DNA from: Rhypophila decipiens
Taxonomy: Eukaryota > Ascomycota > Sordariomycetes > Sordariales > Naviculisporaceae
Length of the DNA: 64,000 bases
Direction of reading: 5' to 3'
Assembly: GCA_033297075.1 (NCBI GenBank)
Contig: MU858155.1
Location: forward strand, 1 to 64,000
A program made the translations under genes and the position numbers. Below, one piece after another: positions 1-9,388 of the stretch (position 1 is the stretch's first letter; each line of letters starts with the position of its first letter). The notes under the pieces are model-generated. The model was not told the origin of the DNA. It worked only from the letters and a program-made list of their open reading frames with translations, and searched no databases.

Positions 1-135
1 GGCATCATGCTTCTGTCAAAAGTGCGAGAGCGCGATGTCGTGGGCAACAAGATACCAGAAAACATGGCAGCAGCGGACGAGAGGCTGGAACGGCTAAGTG
101 ATGCCACCATCAGGGATTGGGATGACTGGGATTGA
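1..135 (+). CDS. C-terminal end of an unidentified protein (partial)
   Basis: Frame 1 is open from the first base of the window to a TGA at 133-135, giving 44 residues of a protein that begins outside the window. The segment is charged and helical-looking and ends in the acidic/aromatic tail RDWDDWD. I do not recognise the family. It is called coding because it is open from the window edge, its composition is protein-like, and it is followed by A-rich non-coding sequence that fits a 3' UTR. The product cannot be named from this much sequence. Confidence 0.55.
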   Translation, partial: GIMLLSKVRERDVVGNKIPENMAAADERLERLSDATIRDWDDWD

Positions 136-1481
136 TGAAGTGATTATTAGAAGCACCGGTATGGAAGTGTATGCAGAATGACAAGAAATAAAATCTTTTT
201 AGAAATGAACTGCCACATTTACAGTCGGTCGTTGATCAGGGCTAAACTGAAAAAAAAAAAAATTTCGTCTTCTCAGCGCGATCGAGGGGTGATTAAACTA
301 GGCGTGAAAACGCAAAAGATGAGCTCGACGCGAAAGATATCGGTGGGTGCAAAAATGTTCAGTCCGGTGATGTTAATTTCTGACAAGTAAGAACGGTTGG
401 GCGTGTCAGGTTGGCGGTGGAGGGTGCGTACAGTCAGGTGATTGATGAATGATCTTCATCTCTGACGGGAAGAAGGGTTGGGCCGGATTGGGTTGTCGGT
501 ACAGTTCAGGCGATGTCATTTGGGACGATTTAGAAGGGTTGGGGACGGGTTGGTCAGGTTTGATGGAAAAAAAAAAAAAAAGTCCGAGTAGAAGTGGGGC
601 GGGATGGGGTTGGCGAGGGCGGCCCACATAAGGACCTTTCGTTCCTCAAGGCATGAGGGGTACAAGGCATGAGGGGTACAAGGCATGATGGGTAGGGGCT
701 TTTCTGCGCGTCCTCTAAGAGCCTTTCGTTCCTCAAGGCACCTTTCGTTCCTCACAAGGCAGTGGGGCGGGATGGGGTTGGCGAGGGCGGCCCATAAGGA
801 CCTTTCGTTCCTCATTCCTCAAGGCAAGAGCCTTTCGTTCCTCAAGGCAAGGGGGACCCATAAAGACCTTTCGTTCCTCAAGGCATGTATCGTCGTGGAA
901 TGCAGTCATAAACGAATTCGGTATACAATGAATGATGATGAGTAATCAGAGAGTGTGGAAAGAAAAAAGAAAAAGTCAACAAAAGAGAATCGAATCTGTG
1001 ACCTCGGTCTGGACGATGTAGGTTTTCCAAAGATTATATACCGGAGTATTTTGAGCCAGTGCACGGTCATATCCGGTAAAAGGCAGGATATGAGTTCGTA
1101 ACTTGCTCTGGCTCGCTCCGGTGAAAGCTGGTCTGGTTTGCTGGAGTTATATACCAGCTAGCGTAGCGTGGTAGGTATTGTGGTTGGGGCCGACTAGGTC
1201 GAGGAGGGGCGAAAGGCATACACGTAAGGTAAGCAGGTCATCTTCCGTCTGAAGTCCATGTTCCTGCAATCCAATATAGGGTCTTTCTTCAAAGCGAATT
1301 TCATTGGAGAAGACAAAACAAAGCACAAATGGACAGCCCAAACTACCTTTACAAAATGTATTACACTAGTTGAAGCCATTGCCCGAGGCCTCCTCGACGG
1401 TTTTACCGTTTTCGATCTCCTCAATCTGCTCACCAAATCACGAATCCCCACAAACTCTCCGCGCTTCCACTTCAGCATCAA
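136..1481. other. Intergenic region, partly repetitive
   Basis: This region separates the tail of the first gene from the 3' end of the dynamin-like gene on the opposite strand. It holds A-tracts (about 250-263 and 566-580), the minisatellite annotated separately at 595-888, and otherwise unremarkable sequence. On the minus strand a short coding-like stretch (EQIEEIENGKTVEEASG) lies near 1377-1445. No splice pair joins it in frame to the dynamin gene, so it is not annotated. Confidence 0.6.
595..888. repeat. Compound minisatellite built on CCTTTCGTTCCTCA
   Basis: The motif CCTTTCGTTCCTCA starts at 635, 722, 741, 801, 831 and 867. Most copies are followed by AGGCA; the copies at 741 and 801 carry small insertions. 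Two nested repeats surround it. A G-rich block of about 38 bp (GTGGGGCGGGATGGGGTTGG...GGCCCA) occurs at 595 and again at 762. A 16-bp unit, CAAGGCATGAGGGGTA, is repeated about three times between 648 and 696. All copies are direct. The array overlaps no recognisable gene. Confidence 0.85.
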
Positions 1482-4282
1482 TCACAGCTGCTCCTCTTGA
1501 TCCCCGGATGTCTGCGCTGTTGCCCGTGAATCCTTAAGGATACCAACATTCCAGTTAACTAAATGCATGTTACCATCGCTGCTCTCTTTCGACGCCGCGA
1601 CACCGACACTACAAGACATCAACGGAATGAGGGACTTACAGACGGGAGGAGTATACTGCGCCGGAGGAGAAGGGGAAACGCTGCTACCAGTCGACGACTT
1701 GCGTCCGTGTTCAGATCTCGGCGGTGTAAGGGCGCTATTTGGGACGTTGTTGAACAGAGGTTTATTGACGCTAGGTGTATTGGCGGGAACTGGTTTGAAG
1801 ATGGATTGGTTCGGTGCGTTGGTTCGATTTTCCGATCCCTGGGGCTTCTTGTCAGCCTCGCGGGGCTTCATGGCTTCGGGCTTCTTCTCAACAGTCGGAT
1901 GGTTGGGTTGCTTTTTTAGTCGACGCATCGGAGACGGTGAACCATTCGACGAGGAGGACGGTTTATCTGCGGAGGATCGAGATGGTCGTGATGCTTCACA
2001 TATGGGTTGTCAGGTGGACTCTTGGGAAGAAGCAAACCTCTTTACGGGGCACTCACCTGCCGCCTCTCGGGGTCGATACCGTTTACACTCGTTCAAGCCG
2101 CCGTCGAGGATCTTGAGGTCTTGCTGCAACATTTCACGCTCTTCACGAACGGATCTCGTCTCCGAGCCTAGCCTCGCCAGCATCTCATCGTCCATGCTGT
2201 TAACCATGGTCGACTGGAACATTTCTGGAATTTTGCGAATCAGACAGTTCTCAACGGCGAGGATCATGATGTTTTCGGTAAATGTGCTGAGGCTCATCTG
2301 TTACGGAGTAGCAGATTGTCAGCATCTCCAACGTTATCGCTGTTGACACACGTCAATAGAGGTATTCTTACCTCATAGTACGTCAGCATACTATCAATGA
2401 CACCTTCGGTATTGAACTCGCTGACATTAGCGGTCTTGAAATCCCTGATGCTCAGCATACGCCTTTGCACACGAGCAGATAGCTGCTTCAAAAACGCTTC
2501 ATCGACTTGGCACGCATAGTCGCCCTTGTAGTGGCCAAGAAGTTCCTCCAGCTTTTCAGCCAGCACGTTCTCCTTTTGCTCCAAAAAGGGCTCCACACAT
2601 TCCAGCAAGATTGCATCTCGGGTTGTGCTGTCGACAACAGCGTGGTTAAGCAGCTCGTCAATGAAGTCGCGGACGCCGTCCATTACCAGTTGGATATGCT
2701 TGGTCGCAATGCCCTGCCAAGGCGATACCTGTTTCTTGAACAGCTTAAAAGCGAGGGAGGGATTCATGGATCCAGGAAGCTCGGTCCCCTGCTCCGACAT
2801 GGCCTCCAACTTGATCTCTTCATTAAGATCCTTCCACGATACCTCGACAGGATCTTCGAACTGATCATAGGAACTCGTGATGGTGTGGACAAAGTTGTAG
2901 GAGGATTCAGTATTATTCTGCCACGATTCGGGCAGACAGTTTCCACCCGGCATCCGGACAACACGAGTCAGACCCTTGTCGGAGAGGACATACGCAAATG
3001 CTCTGTTCAAGGCTCTGATTTGGGCGCGAAGCTTCCTGTGACTCGGTGCATCCGCTGGTGAGGAATCGTCGGACTCCATACCACCACCGAAGAAAGCATC
3101 GTCGCTGTATATTCCACGGACAGCATCCCTTGACAGACGCTCGAAACGACTGGAGATTCCACCGAGATAGGCACGATGCTGGCCGGGCGAGGATCGTGTG
3201 TCACCCAGCCCAATCAGGCGCTCCCGTCGCTTAGTCACAGCGTCCTCAATGCCGCGGATCACTTCCGGGAGACTCTGCTTGACATGGTCGAAAAGAACAG
3301 AACTCAATCTGCCCCTGAGTTCAGCGATGCCCTTATTCCCCGAGCCAAGGGTCTTCCACATGGTCGACTGGAAGAACTCCTTTTCGTTCTTGTCTCGATC
3401 TTCGTACGAGGTGTTGGCTTCTGACTCGAGTTCGTTCCTGTTGCGAAGGACATGCCAGCCGAGCTTGAATCTGTACTCGGAATCATCGCGGTTCCTGGCC
3501 ACGTTGATGTAATTCCGCTGACGCTGCGAGTTTTGCTCCAGCGTGTCAGGCTTGGTAATTATGCCCAGGGTGCGCTCCCTACGCGGGTCATATCTACGGG
3601 CCTTTTCAAGGACGACTTGGTTTTCGAGGTCGTTGTTGGCTGCGATCACGGCGAGTATGATGCTCGACTTTTGGGCCATATATTGCGCGGTTAGGGACTC
3701 AACCACTTCTCGACCTTCAATAGATGCCTTCGATGTGGCAACGTGGAAGAAGCCCGGGAGATCGACCAGCGTTAGTTGTGGGAGATCCGGACCTTGGATC
3801 TGGACTCGAAGGACACTCTGAGAGAAGCCATTGCCTTGAGGGCTGATGCCCATGTGGGTTTTGGCTTCTTCCATGATCTTCTCCAGCTCATCGGGGCCAA
3901 GGCTTGACTTGTTATACCCCTCGAGGGGTTGGACTGGATGGTCGACGCCGAAGCCATTGCGGGGGTGAATCACCTGGGCTTCAACTTTGCGGTCTGGCGA
4001 GGTACGGAGAACGAGTTCAGTGGCGAAACGGGTGCAGAGGCCACTCTTGGCGGGAAACTTGACGCGCGAGATGGCTTCGAGGACGGAGCTTTTGCCTGAG
4101 GACTGGTCGCCAACGACGATGATTTGCGGGAGTTCGACATACGAGTCCACTCCGAGATAGCGCAGCTTGTCAATGGTGTCTAGAAGTTGCCTGGGTTCGC
4201 CGTCGAGTTGGTGGAGGGCGGTTGTGTCGATCCCGCTGTCGACGGGCTCGACGCTGACGGATTCCTCTGTTGCGTGGGGCAT
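1482..4282 (-). CDS. Dynamin/Mx-like large GTPase
   Basis: Three exons are inferred: 4282-2372, 2297-2057 and 1993-1482, with introns 2298-2371 (GTAAGA...CAG) and 1994-2056 (GTGAGT...AAG). The product is about 887 aa. The GTPase domain is near the N-terminus with P-loop GDQSSGKSS, G3 DLPG and G4 TKPD; a dynamin middle region follows. Exon 2 completes a GTPase effector domain starting at YYEMSLSTFTENI. The C-terminus is Pro/Ser/Lys-rich and low complexity. Family members self-assemble and remodel membranes by GTP hydrolysis. The longer open frame upstream begins at GTG, so the ATG at 4282 (MPHATEE) was chosen. The last exon end is less certain: a GTAAGT at about 1640 could start another intron. 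Fungal paralogues of this Mx-like type are separate from the housekeeping vacuolar (Vps1) and mitochondrial (Dnm1) dynamins. Confidence 0.9.
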
Positions 4283-6050
4283 GATGACGAGATTTTTCAC
4301 GAGTTCTCTTCTGCTTGGAGCGACTGCACAGGAGACAATCGAATATGCCTCCACCCGAGAGAAATGATGCTCTGCGATTCAGGGAGCTATACAGAGCAAG
4401 AGGAACAAAGAGCGACTACCGGAGTCGACGTAACCAAATTGAAGAGTATGGAATGAGTACTGAGTTGCTGATAAGATCTTGAGAGACCATAAGATCTCTG
4501 CACAGACGCTTGCTTCTTGCTCGACTATTTATCTCCAGTCACCATTGCACTGGGAGCTCATGATTCCAGATATGAAACGGTACAGCCACGAATTGTCTCT
4601 CTGGATTTGCCAAGGGCGCAACAAGCCCAAGTATCAGTACCAGAAAACACAGTTTTTGATCCGCACGTCCATGTCTATCGATGTTGAGATTTCCTGGCTG
4701 CCTAACTGGGACCTGGGAAAGCACAGCCTGATGCATCTGAAAATCAATGACCAGGTTGGATATCCAGACAAACTCCGTGATGCATAAAGAAGGAGAAACA
4801 CGGATCATACACTCTAACCCTTGTCGAGGAGTTGTCTTTACCAGGTGTCAGGGCTGGGGGCTAGGTCTGTTGGTGCCAACGACGCCGCATTATTGGCTGG
4901 ACAGACCCGACAGTCTGGCACCACTCACAATCTGCCAATTATAACACCATTAAGCGCCACATAATGTGATGGACCAGATACCGAGACCTTTATCCATCAG
5001 CTTTTGACCGGGATTTTGTGGGGGGTGGCGTTTTTCTGGTGACCGTCGTTGAGAGATCCCATTGCCAAGTATGCAGGGGATTGGGTGAGCCCTCAGCAAG
5101 CTGTGGTTTAAGATCTGGATGTTGGCCTAGATGATGACCTGCACTGTATGATATGGGACGCATTGGCCGCCATACTGGAGCTGTCGAGGACCAACAACTG
5201 GATGGGAAGCTATCGGCGCTGTGGTACAGAAATGGCTGCATATAAGGTCGCGGGGGACCCCTTCACCTGCTTTCTAAGCCCGGACGAGGAAGATAGCACA
5301 GGTAGATCACAACTTGAACCTGGTCCTGGGAACAGAACAAGGATGCATTGACTCGGAAGTCGGAACATTGCCGCGGTATCCGTAATGAGCAGCCTACAAG
5401 CGCGTGGTTATGCAAGCTCGCCGAGCTATCACAGGGCTGTGTTATGTTCAAGATCCGGACAGACTTATGCGCCTGTCAACAGGGACATTTGGAGAGATGC
5501 TATTCCCCTCGTATCGGGCAAGGGCATCATATCACAAGTTCAGTCTCCTTCTCGGGCAGCCGGACTTCTATCCCTCATTGATGGAGGACTGTGCTCTGAA
5601 ATCAAGGCTGGATTGCCTCCAACGGTTTGATCAAGCGGGAGACAGATGCCGCATTCTTGAGTCGAGTTTAGGGTCCACGGATGAACTCAGACGGGCATCC
5701 ACGTGCCTGTTTGGCTTGCTCACCCCAAACGAACCCAACAGTTCGAACGGGTACCACACAGAAATGCCAATGGAGCCTCTGTTTCCATATTTGATCGACC
5801 GCTGAGATGAAATTGGTGTTCAGTACCAAGCAATAAGACATCATTACTGCCTGCAACACCGTCTTGCGCTGCGGATTCTTAATTATTTTCATATAGTATT
5901 CCACTAACTACTCCATGAGATGAACATGAATGTAAAAGTACAGAATATAATTGTTACAGACATCACATATCTACACATATCAACAACACATTATATACAT
6001 TATACAGGCCGGTATCCCCGATTGACTCATGTCATCTGGAGCCGTGTCGC
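4283..6050. other. Intergenic region
   Basis: This is the 5' flank of the dynamin-like gene and the 3' flank of PET112, which share the minus strand. Scattered open frames occur, the longest about 130 codons near 5410-5805 on the plus strand. None shows a recognisable domain, and I see no repeat, RNA gene or clear core promoter. The last 150 bases (about 5880-6020) are AT-rich and fit a 3' UTR. Confidence 0.55.
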
Positions 6051-7997
6051 TTAGTTCGCCTCTTTGGACATCACCCGCGGCACATAAACCTCCTCCAGCC
6101 TCTGCTTCATGATCCTCTCAGCAGAGGCAGGATCCATCCTGTGCTCGGGACCGCTCCGCATCATCTGCCCCACCAAAAACATGAGCTTGCCCTGCGGATA
6201 CCCCTTCTTGCCCGCGAGGCCTTGCTGGAACCTGACAAACTCCCCCAAGACCTTCTCCTGACCGTCCACAACCTCATCCGCGAGGTCGGCATACTCTTCA
6301 TAAGACAATTCGTCAAACCAAAGCGACTGCTCCTCAATCACATCCGTGACCCCACCAGTCACAATCTCGCCCCGGAAAATAGACCAAAGCAGCTCCTTGG
6401 CCACGCTGGCCGTGATCTCCTTTTTATACAAGTGCGCAAGGAGGGTTGCCAAGTCGCCCGAAGGAATCGCACACTCGCCATCAGCCGTCATGCCCAAGTC
6501 GCTCGCGACCTCGGTGAGTTTGCCCAGCTCATGGAGACACCAATTCGCAGCTAGTAAAGCATGTTTCTGCTCCCGGCGTCTCATTTCTCCAGACTCGGCA
6601 TCATCCACCGCAGCAGTCCCCGCAAGAGCCACCACATCATCCTCCTCTTCTCTAACAACCCCCAAGCCCAGCTTCTCCTCCAGTTGATCCAAAACCCGAT
6701 AAAAGTACTGCACCCTCGCGCCATTATCCAGCCCCATCAAAGCCATGGCATCCTTGGTACTCAACCCGTACCTCCCCACCAACTGGTCAATTTCCTGATC
6801 AGGAAGAACCCCCATCGAATCACCCAAATACCTCACTAGCCCTGAATCAACAACCACAGGTCCCAAGTCAGGATCAGGCATATACCTATAATCCACCTCC
6901 CCTTCCTTTCCTCTTAACCTCCTCGTCTCGCCACTCCCCAATGACCACCCACGTGTCTCACCTAGAATCGTCCCCCCCTCCTCAAGTACTCGAATCTGAC
7001 GATCCCTCTCTGCAATAATAGCATCCTCCACCGCCTTGAAGCTATTCAGATTTTTTATTTCCGTCCGTGTGCCCAGCCCAGTTTCTCCCGCCCGTCGAAC
7101 ACTGACATTAACGTCCGCTCTCAAGCCGCCACTTTCCATCCCTGAAACACATGCATTAACAGCGTACAGCAACATCTGCACTTTGCGCACAAACGCAGCT
7201 GCCGTCGCGGGGGAATGCATCGTTGGTTCCGTGATAATCTCAATCAACGGCACGCCAACACGATTAAAATCCACATGGTGCGTTTCTGCTTGTCCATCAT
7301 CTCCCTCCTGAGTACTCATAACCATAGTCTTGCCAGTATCTTGCTCCATCTGGACTTGTTTGATCCCAACTCTGAAAACATCCCCATCTTGTTTTGCGAT
7401 TCCGTCTCGAGGGAAAAGTTCAATGTACCCCGACCGCGCAAACGGGCTGTAATATTGCGTGATTTGGTACCCCGCCGGCTGGTCCCAGTGGAAGTAGTGT
7501 TTCCTGTCGAACCGACTGACTTGTTCGATTGAACAGTTGAGGGCTAATGCGGCGCGGATGGCGGGGATTAGAGTCTCGGGTTGGAAAATAGGTTGCGAGC
7601 CTGGGATTGCGAGGTCGAAGGGGGATATCAATGTGTTGGGGGGGAAGCTGCTATCGCTCGAGGAGGCGAGGGAGGAAGAAAAGAGCTTCCGGGGCGTGTT
7701 TAGTTGCGCGTGGATTTCGATTCCTACTGTGAGGTCCCATCCTGGTATTTGTTGGTTATCGGCGGAGGAGGGCTTCTTTTTGGTGGGTTTGGCTGCTTTG
7801 GCGGCGTCTTTGAGTTGTTTGCGGAGAGGGATTATTGGCGGCGATTGGGAGGGCGAGGAGGAAGAGGAGACGGTCGCGTATTTTCTGCTGGGGCGGAACG
7901 GTATCGCGCGGGGAGCGTTGTTGCGCAAACAGCCTTGACGGCTTATTTGCCCGCCGAGGATGTACCTCCTCAGCTCGGCTGTCGATATTCGCGCCAT
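6051..7997 (-). CDS. PET112: Mitochondrial glutamyl-tRNA(Gln) amidotransferase subunit B
   Basis: This single-exon gene encodes about 648 aa. Subunit B of the mitochondrial GatFAB-type complex helps convert mischarged Glu-tRNA(Gln) into Gln-tRNA(Gln) for organellar translation. GatB signatures are clear: WDLTVGIEIHAQL near the start of the core, GVPLIEIITEPTM, GMESGGLRADVNVSVRR, EIKNLNSFKAVEDAI and VDYRYMPDPDL. The C-terminal part is the tRNA-binding GatB/Yqey-type helical region. About 100 residues precede the core and are rich in Arg, Ser and Ala with few acids, fitting a mitochondrial targeting peptide. The frame extends upstream to a GTG, but the first ATG (7997, MARISTAELRR) is the credible start. 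Length and motif order match the family and no lesion is seen. Confidence 0.96.
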   Translation of the reverse strand: MARISTAELRRYILGGQISRQGCLRNNAPRAIPFRPSRKYATVSSSSSPSQSPPIIPLRKQLKDAAKAAKPTKKKPSSADNQQIPGWDLTVGIEIHAQLNTPRKLFSSSLASSSDSSFPPNTLISPFDLAIPGSQPIFQPETLIPAIRAALALNCSIEQVSRFDRKHYFHWDQPAGYQITQYYSPFARSGYIELFPRDGIAKQDGDVFRVGIKQVQMEQDTGKTMVMSTQEGDDGQAETHHVDFNRVGVPLIEIITEPTMHSPATAAAFVRKVQMLLYAVNACVSGMESGGLRADVNVSVRRAGETGLGTRTEIKNLNSFKAVEDAIIAERDRQIRVLEEGGTILGETRGWSLGSGETRRLRGKEGEVDYRYMPDPDLGPVVVDSGLVRYLGDSMGVLPDQEIDQLVGRYGLSTKDAMALMGLDNGARVQYFYRVLDQLEEKLGLGVVREEEDDVVALAGTAAVDDAESGEMRRREQKHALLAANWCLHELGKLTEVASDLGMTADGECAIPSGDLATLLAHLYKKEITASVAKELLWSIFRGEIVTGGVTDVIEEQSLWFDELSYEEYADLADEVVDGQEKVLGEFVRFQQGLAGKKGYPQGKLMFLVGQMMRSGPEHRMDPASAERIMKQRLEEVYVPRVMSKEAN

Positions 7998-8290
7998 TGG
8001 GAGGTTTGGGCGAGGTAGGAGGTTGTTGGTGTTTGGCGATTGAGGTTCTCGGACGGGAAGATTTAGAGCTTGGACGCTGGAGCTGCTGAAGCTTCGGACC
8101 TTCGGTGGGGAATGGCCCGGCCCGGCTTGGCGCACAAGAGTGCCAAGAGCACAAACAGGGTTAGGGTTCGTCGCTCCGTTGTTTATCCCGGTCCGTCTCC
8201 GAGCTCCGCGGACCCATCAATTCTTGACTTTGGTCTGTCCCGTCATCATCTGTGACGCGGAAAAGTGGGTCATTTTGGGCCCTGTTGCAT

Positions 8291-8384
8291 CTATACAAGA
8301 GGGTGCAACCAACCCCCCCAACCCTTTTTTACCTAGAAATCAACGCTCTTTCAACCTCTTTTCTGACCCTCAATTCGCGTCATA
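8291..8384 (+). repeat. Direct repeat copy A (promoter-like, about 94 bp)
   Basis: This is copy A of a sequence repeated at 9301-9388. Both run from CTATA(C/T)AAGAGGGTGCAACC through a C-run and T-run to ACCTAGAAATCAACGCTCTTTC and end at CGCGTCATA. Copy A has a weakened TATA element (CTATACAAG). Differences from copy B are a few substitutions and C/T-run length changes. An origin as remnants of LTR- or transposon-end promoter sequence is inferred; no coding TE domain was found. Confidence 0.75.
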
Positions 8385-8782
8385 GTTATGAGCCCGGCCG
8401 CCTTCCTGCCGTAGTATGGTAATTGAAGCCATCTATGAACCGTAATATGGCCGAATTGAGTGGCTTTATTTCCTTCCAGTCATCAAAATACCCCGATTTC
8501 AGCCTCCATGAGCCGTCAAATCGACTGATCTATCTACGGCTTGTTCAGCACGTCAAAGCCGCCAACTTCGTCGAAATGAAGCCATACGCAAGCTCTGAGG
8601 AGGAGGGGGAGCCCCAAACACCCCGAAAACGCCAAGGCATGTCGCCAAGCCAATAGCGGGCCTGATCAACCCAGACATTGGCTGCAAAATGCCACTGTCG
8701 CTCAAAACAGCCGACTCAACACCGATTGGCGGATGAGGCCTTGGCCTTTGTGGCCGATGTTGTCGAATTCTGGTTCACCAAC

Positions 8783-9004
8783 GGGGATAAACCTCCAGTC
8801 CCTTTCTCCATCACTGGTTCATCAGTGTCGGATAGTTCGATCACGTCAGAGCAGTGTGGAGTGGTAGGCGCCTTAAGAAGTGTCCGACCTTTTTGCCGAT
8901 CGGACACTTCTTAAGCCGCCCGCTACTCCAGACAGCTCTGACGTGATTGAACTGTCCGACTCTAATGAACTAGTGATGGAGAAAGGGACTGGAGGTTCAT
9001 CCCC
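8783..9004. repeat. Inverted repeat with 105-bp arms
   Basis: The left arm (8783-8887) and right arm (8900-9004) are reverse complements without indels and with 12 mismatches (8 transitions, 4 transversions), separated by a 12-bp spacer. The inner 16 bp (CTTAAGAAGTGTCCGA and its complement) match perfectly. Translating outward from the centre, both arms encode a similar peptide: RTLLK-P-TP--SDVIELSD---VMEKGTGG-SP. It contains an acidic-flanked VIEL stretch like a SUMO-interaction motif. The arms therefore look like a duplicated, inverted fragment of a former coding sequence. Confidence 0.85.
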
Positions 9005-9011
9005 TAGAGCC

Positions 9012-9270
9012 TCTTTGTTGTGGCCGACTGTTGGAAGCCCACGGGCTAGGCCAGCGATGCTGGGAATGCCCTCATTTTGTTGTTGTGGGCTGCCGTTGGA
9101 AGTCCATTTGGCCAGTTGACGAAGACTGGCACCCCCTTTGTTGTTGTGCTGTGGTGGATCAAGACTGGGCCACCATGACTTTGTAACTGGATCTCTTTGG
9201 GTGGCCGCTGGAAGCCCCTTTTGTTGTTGTGGGCAGCCGCTGGAAGCCCCTTTTTATTGTTGTTGTTGCA
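9012..9270 (+). repeat. Degenerate TTGTTGTGGG / GCCGCTGGAAGCCCC repeats
   Basis: A unit resembling TTTGTTGTTGTGGGC followed by GCCGCTGGAAGCCCC recurs in diverged form near 9014, 9072, 9205 and 9225. The last two GCCGCTGGAAGCCCCTTTT units are nearly identical. The block sits just upstream of the TATA-containing repeat copy B, so it may be the upstream part of the same element. Confidence 0.6.
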
Positions 9271-9300
9271 GGCATGAGCCTTGCGTTCTGTTGTGGTCCT

Positions 9301-9388
9301 CTATATAAGAGGGTGCAACCACCCCCCCTTTTTACCTAGAAATCAACGCTCTTTCAACCTCTTTTTCAGACCCTCACTTCGCGTCATA
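9301..9388 (+). repeat. Direct repeat copy B with intact TATA box
   Basis: This is the second copy of the sequence at 8291-8384, about 1.0 kb downstream in the same orientation. It starts with a canonical CTATATAAG and otherwise follows copy A to the CGCGTCATA end. No gene could be assigned downstream. The pair may be solo-LTR-like or transposon-internal promoter remnants. Confidence 0.75.

Noticed and set aside
1377..1445. Coding-like peptide EQIEEIENGKTVEEASGNGFN as a possible extra last exon of the dynamin gene
   Set aside because: All plausible donors in the preceding exon are in phase 1 and no acceptor here leaves the matching phase.
5404..5805. Plus-strand open frame of about 130 codons between dynamin and PET112
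   Set aside because: It starts at GTG, has no domain, signal peptide or codon bias, and lies among other random frames.
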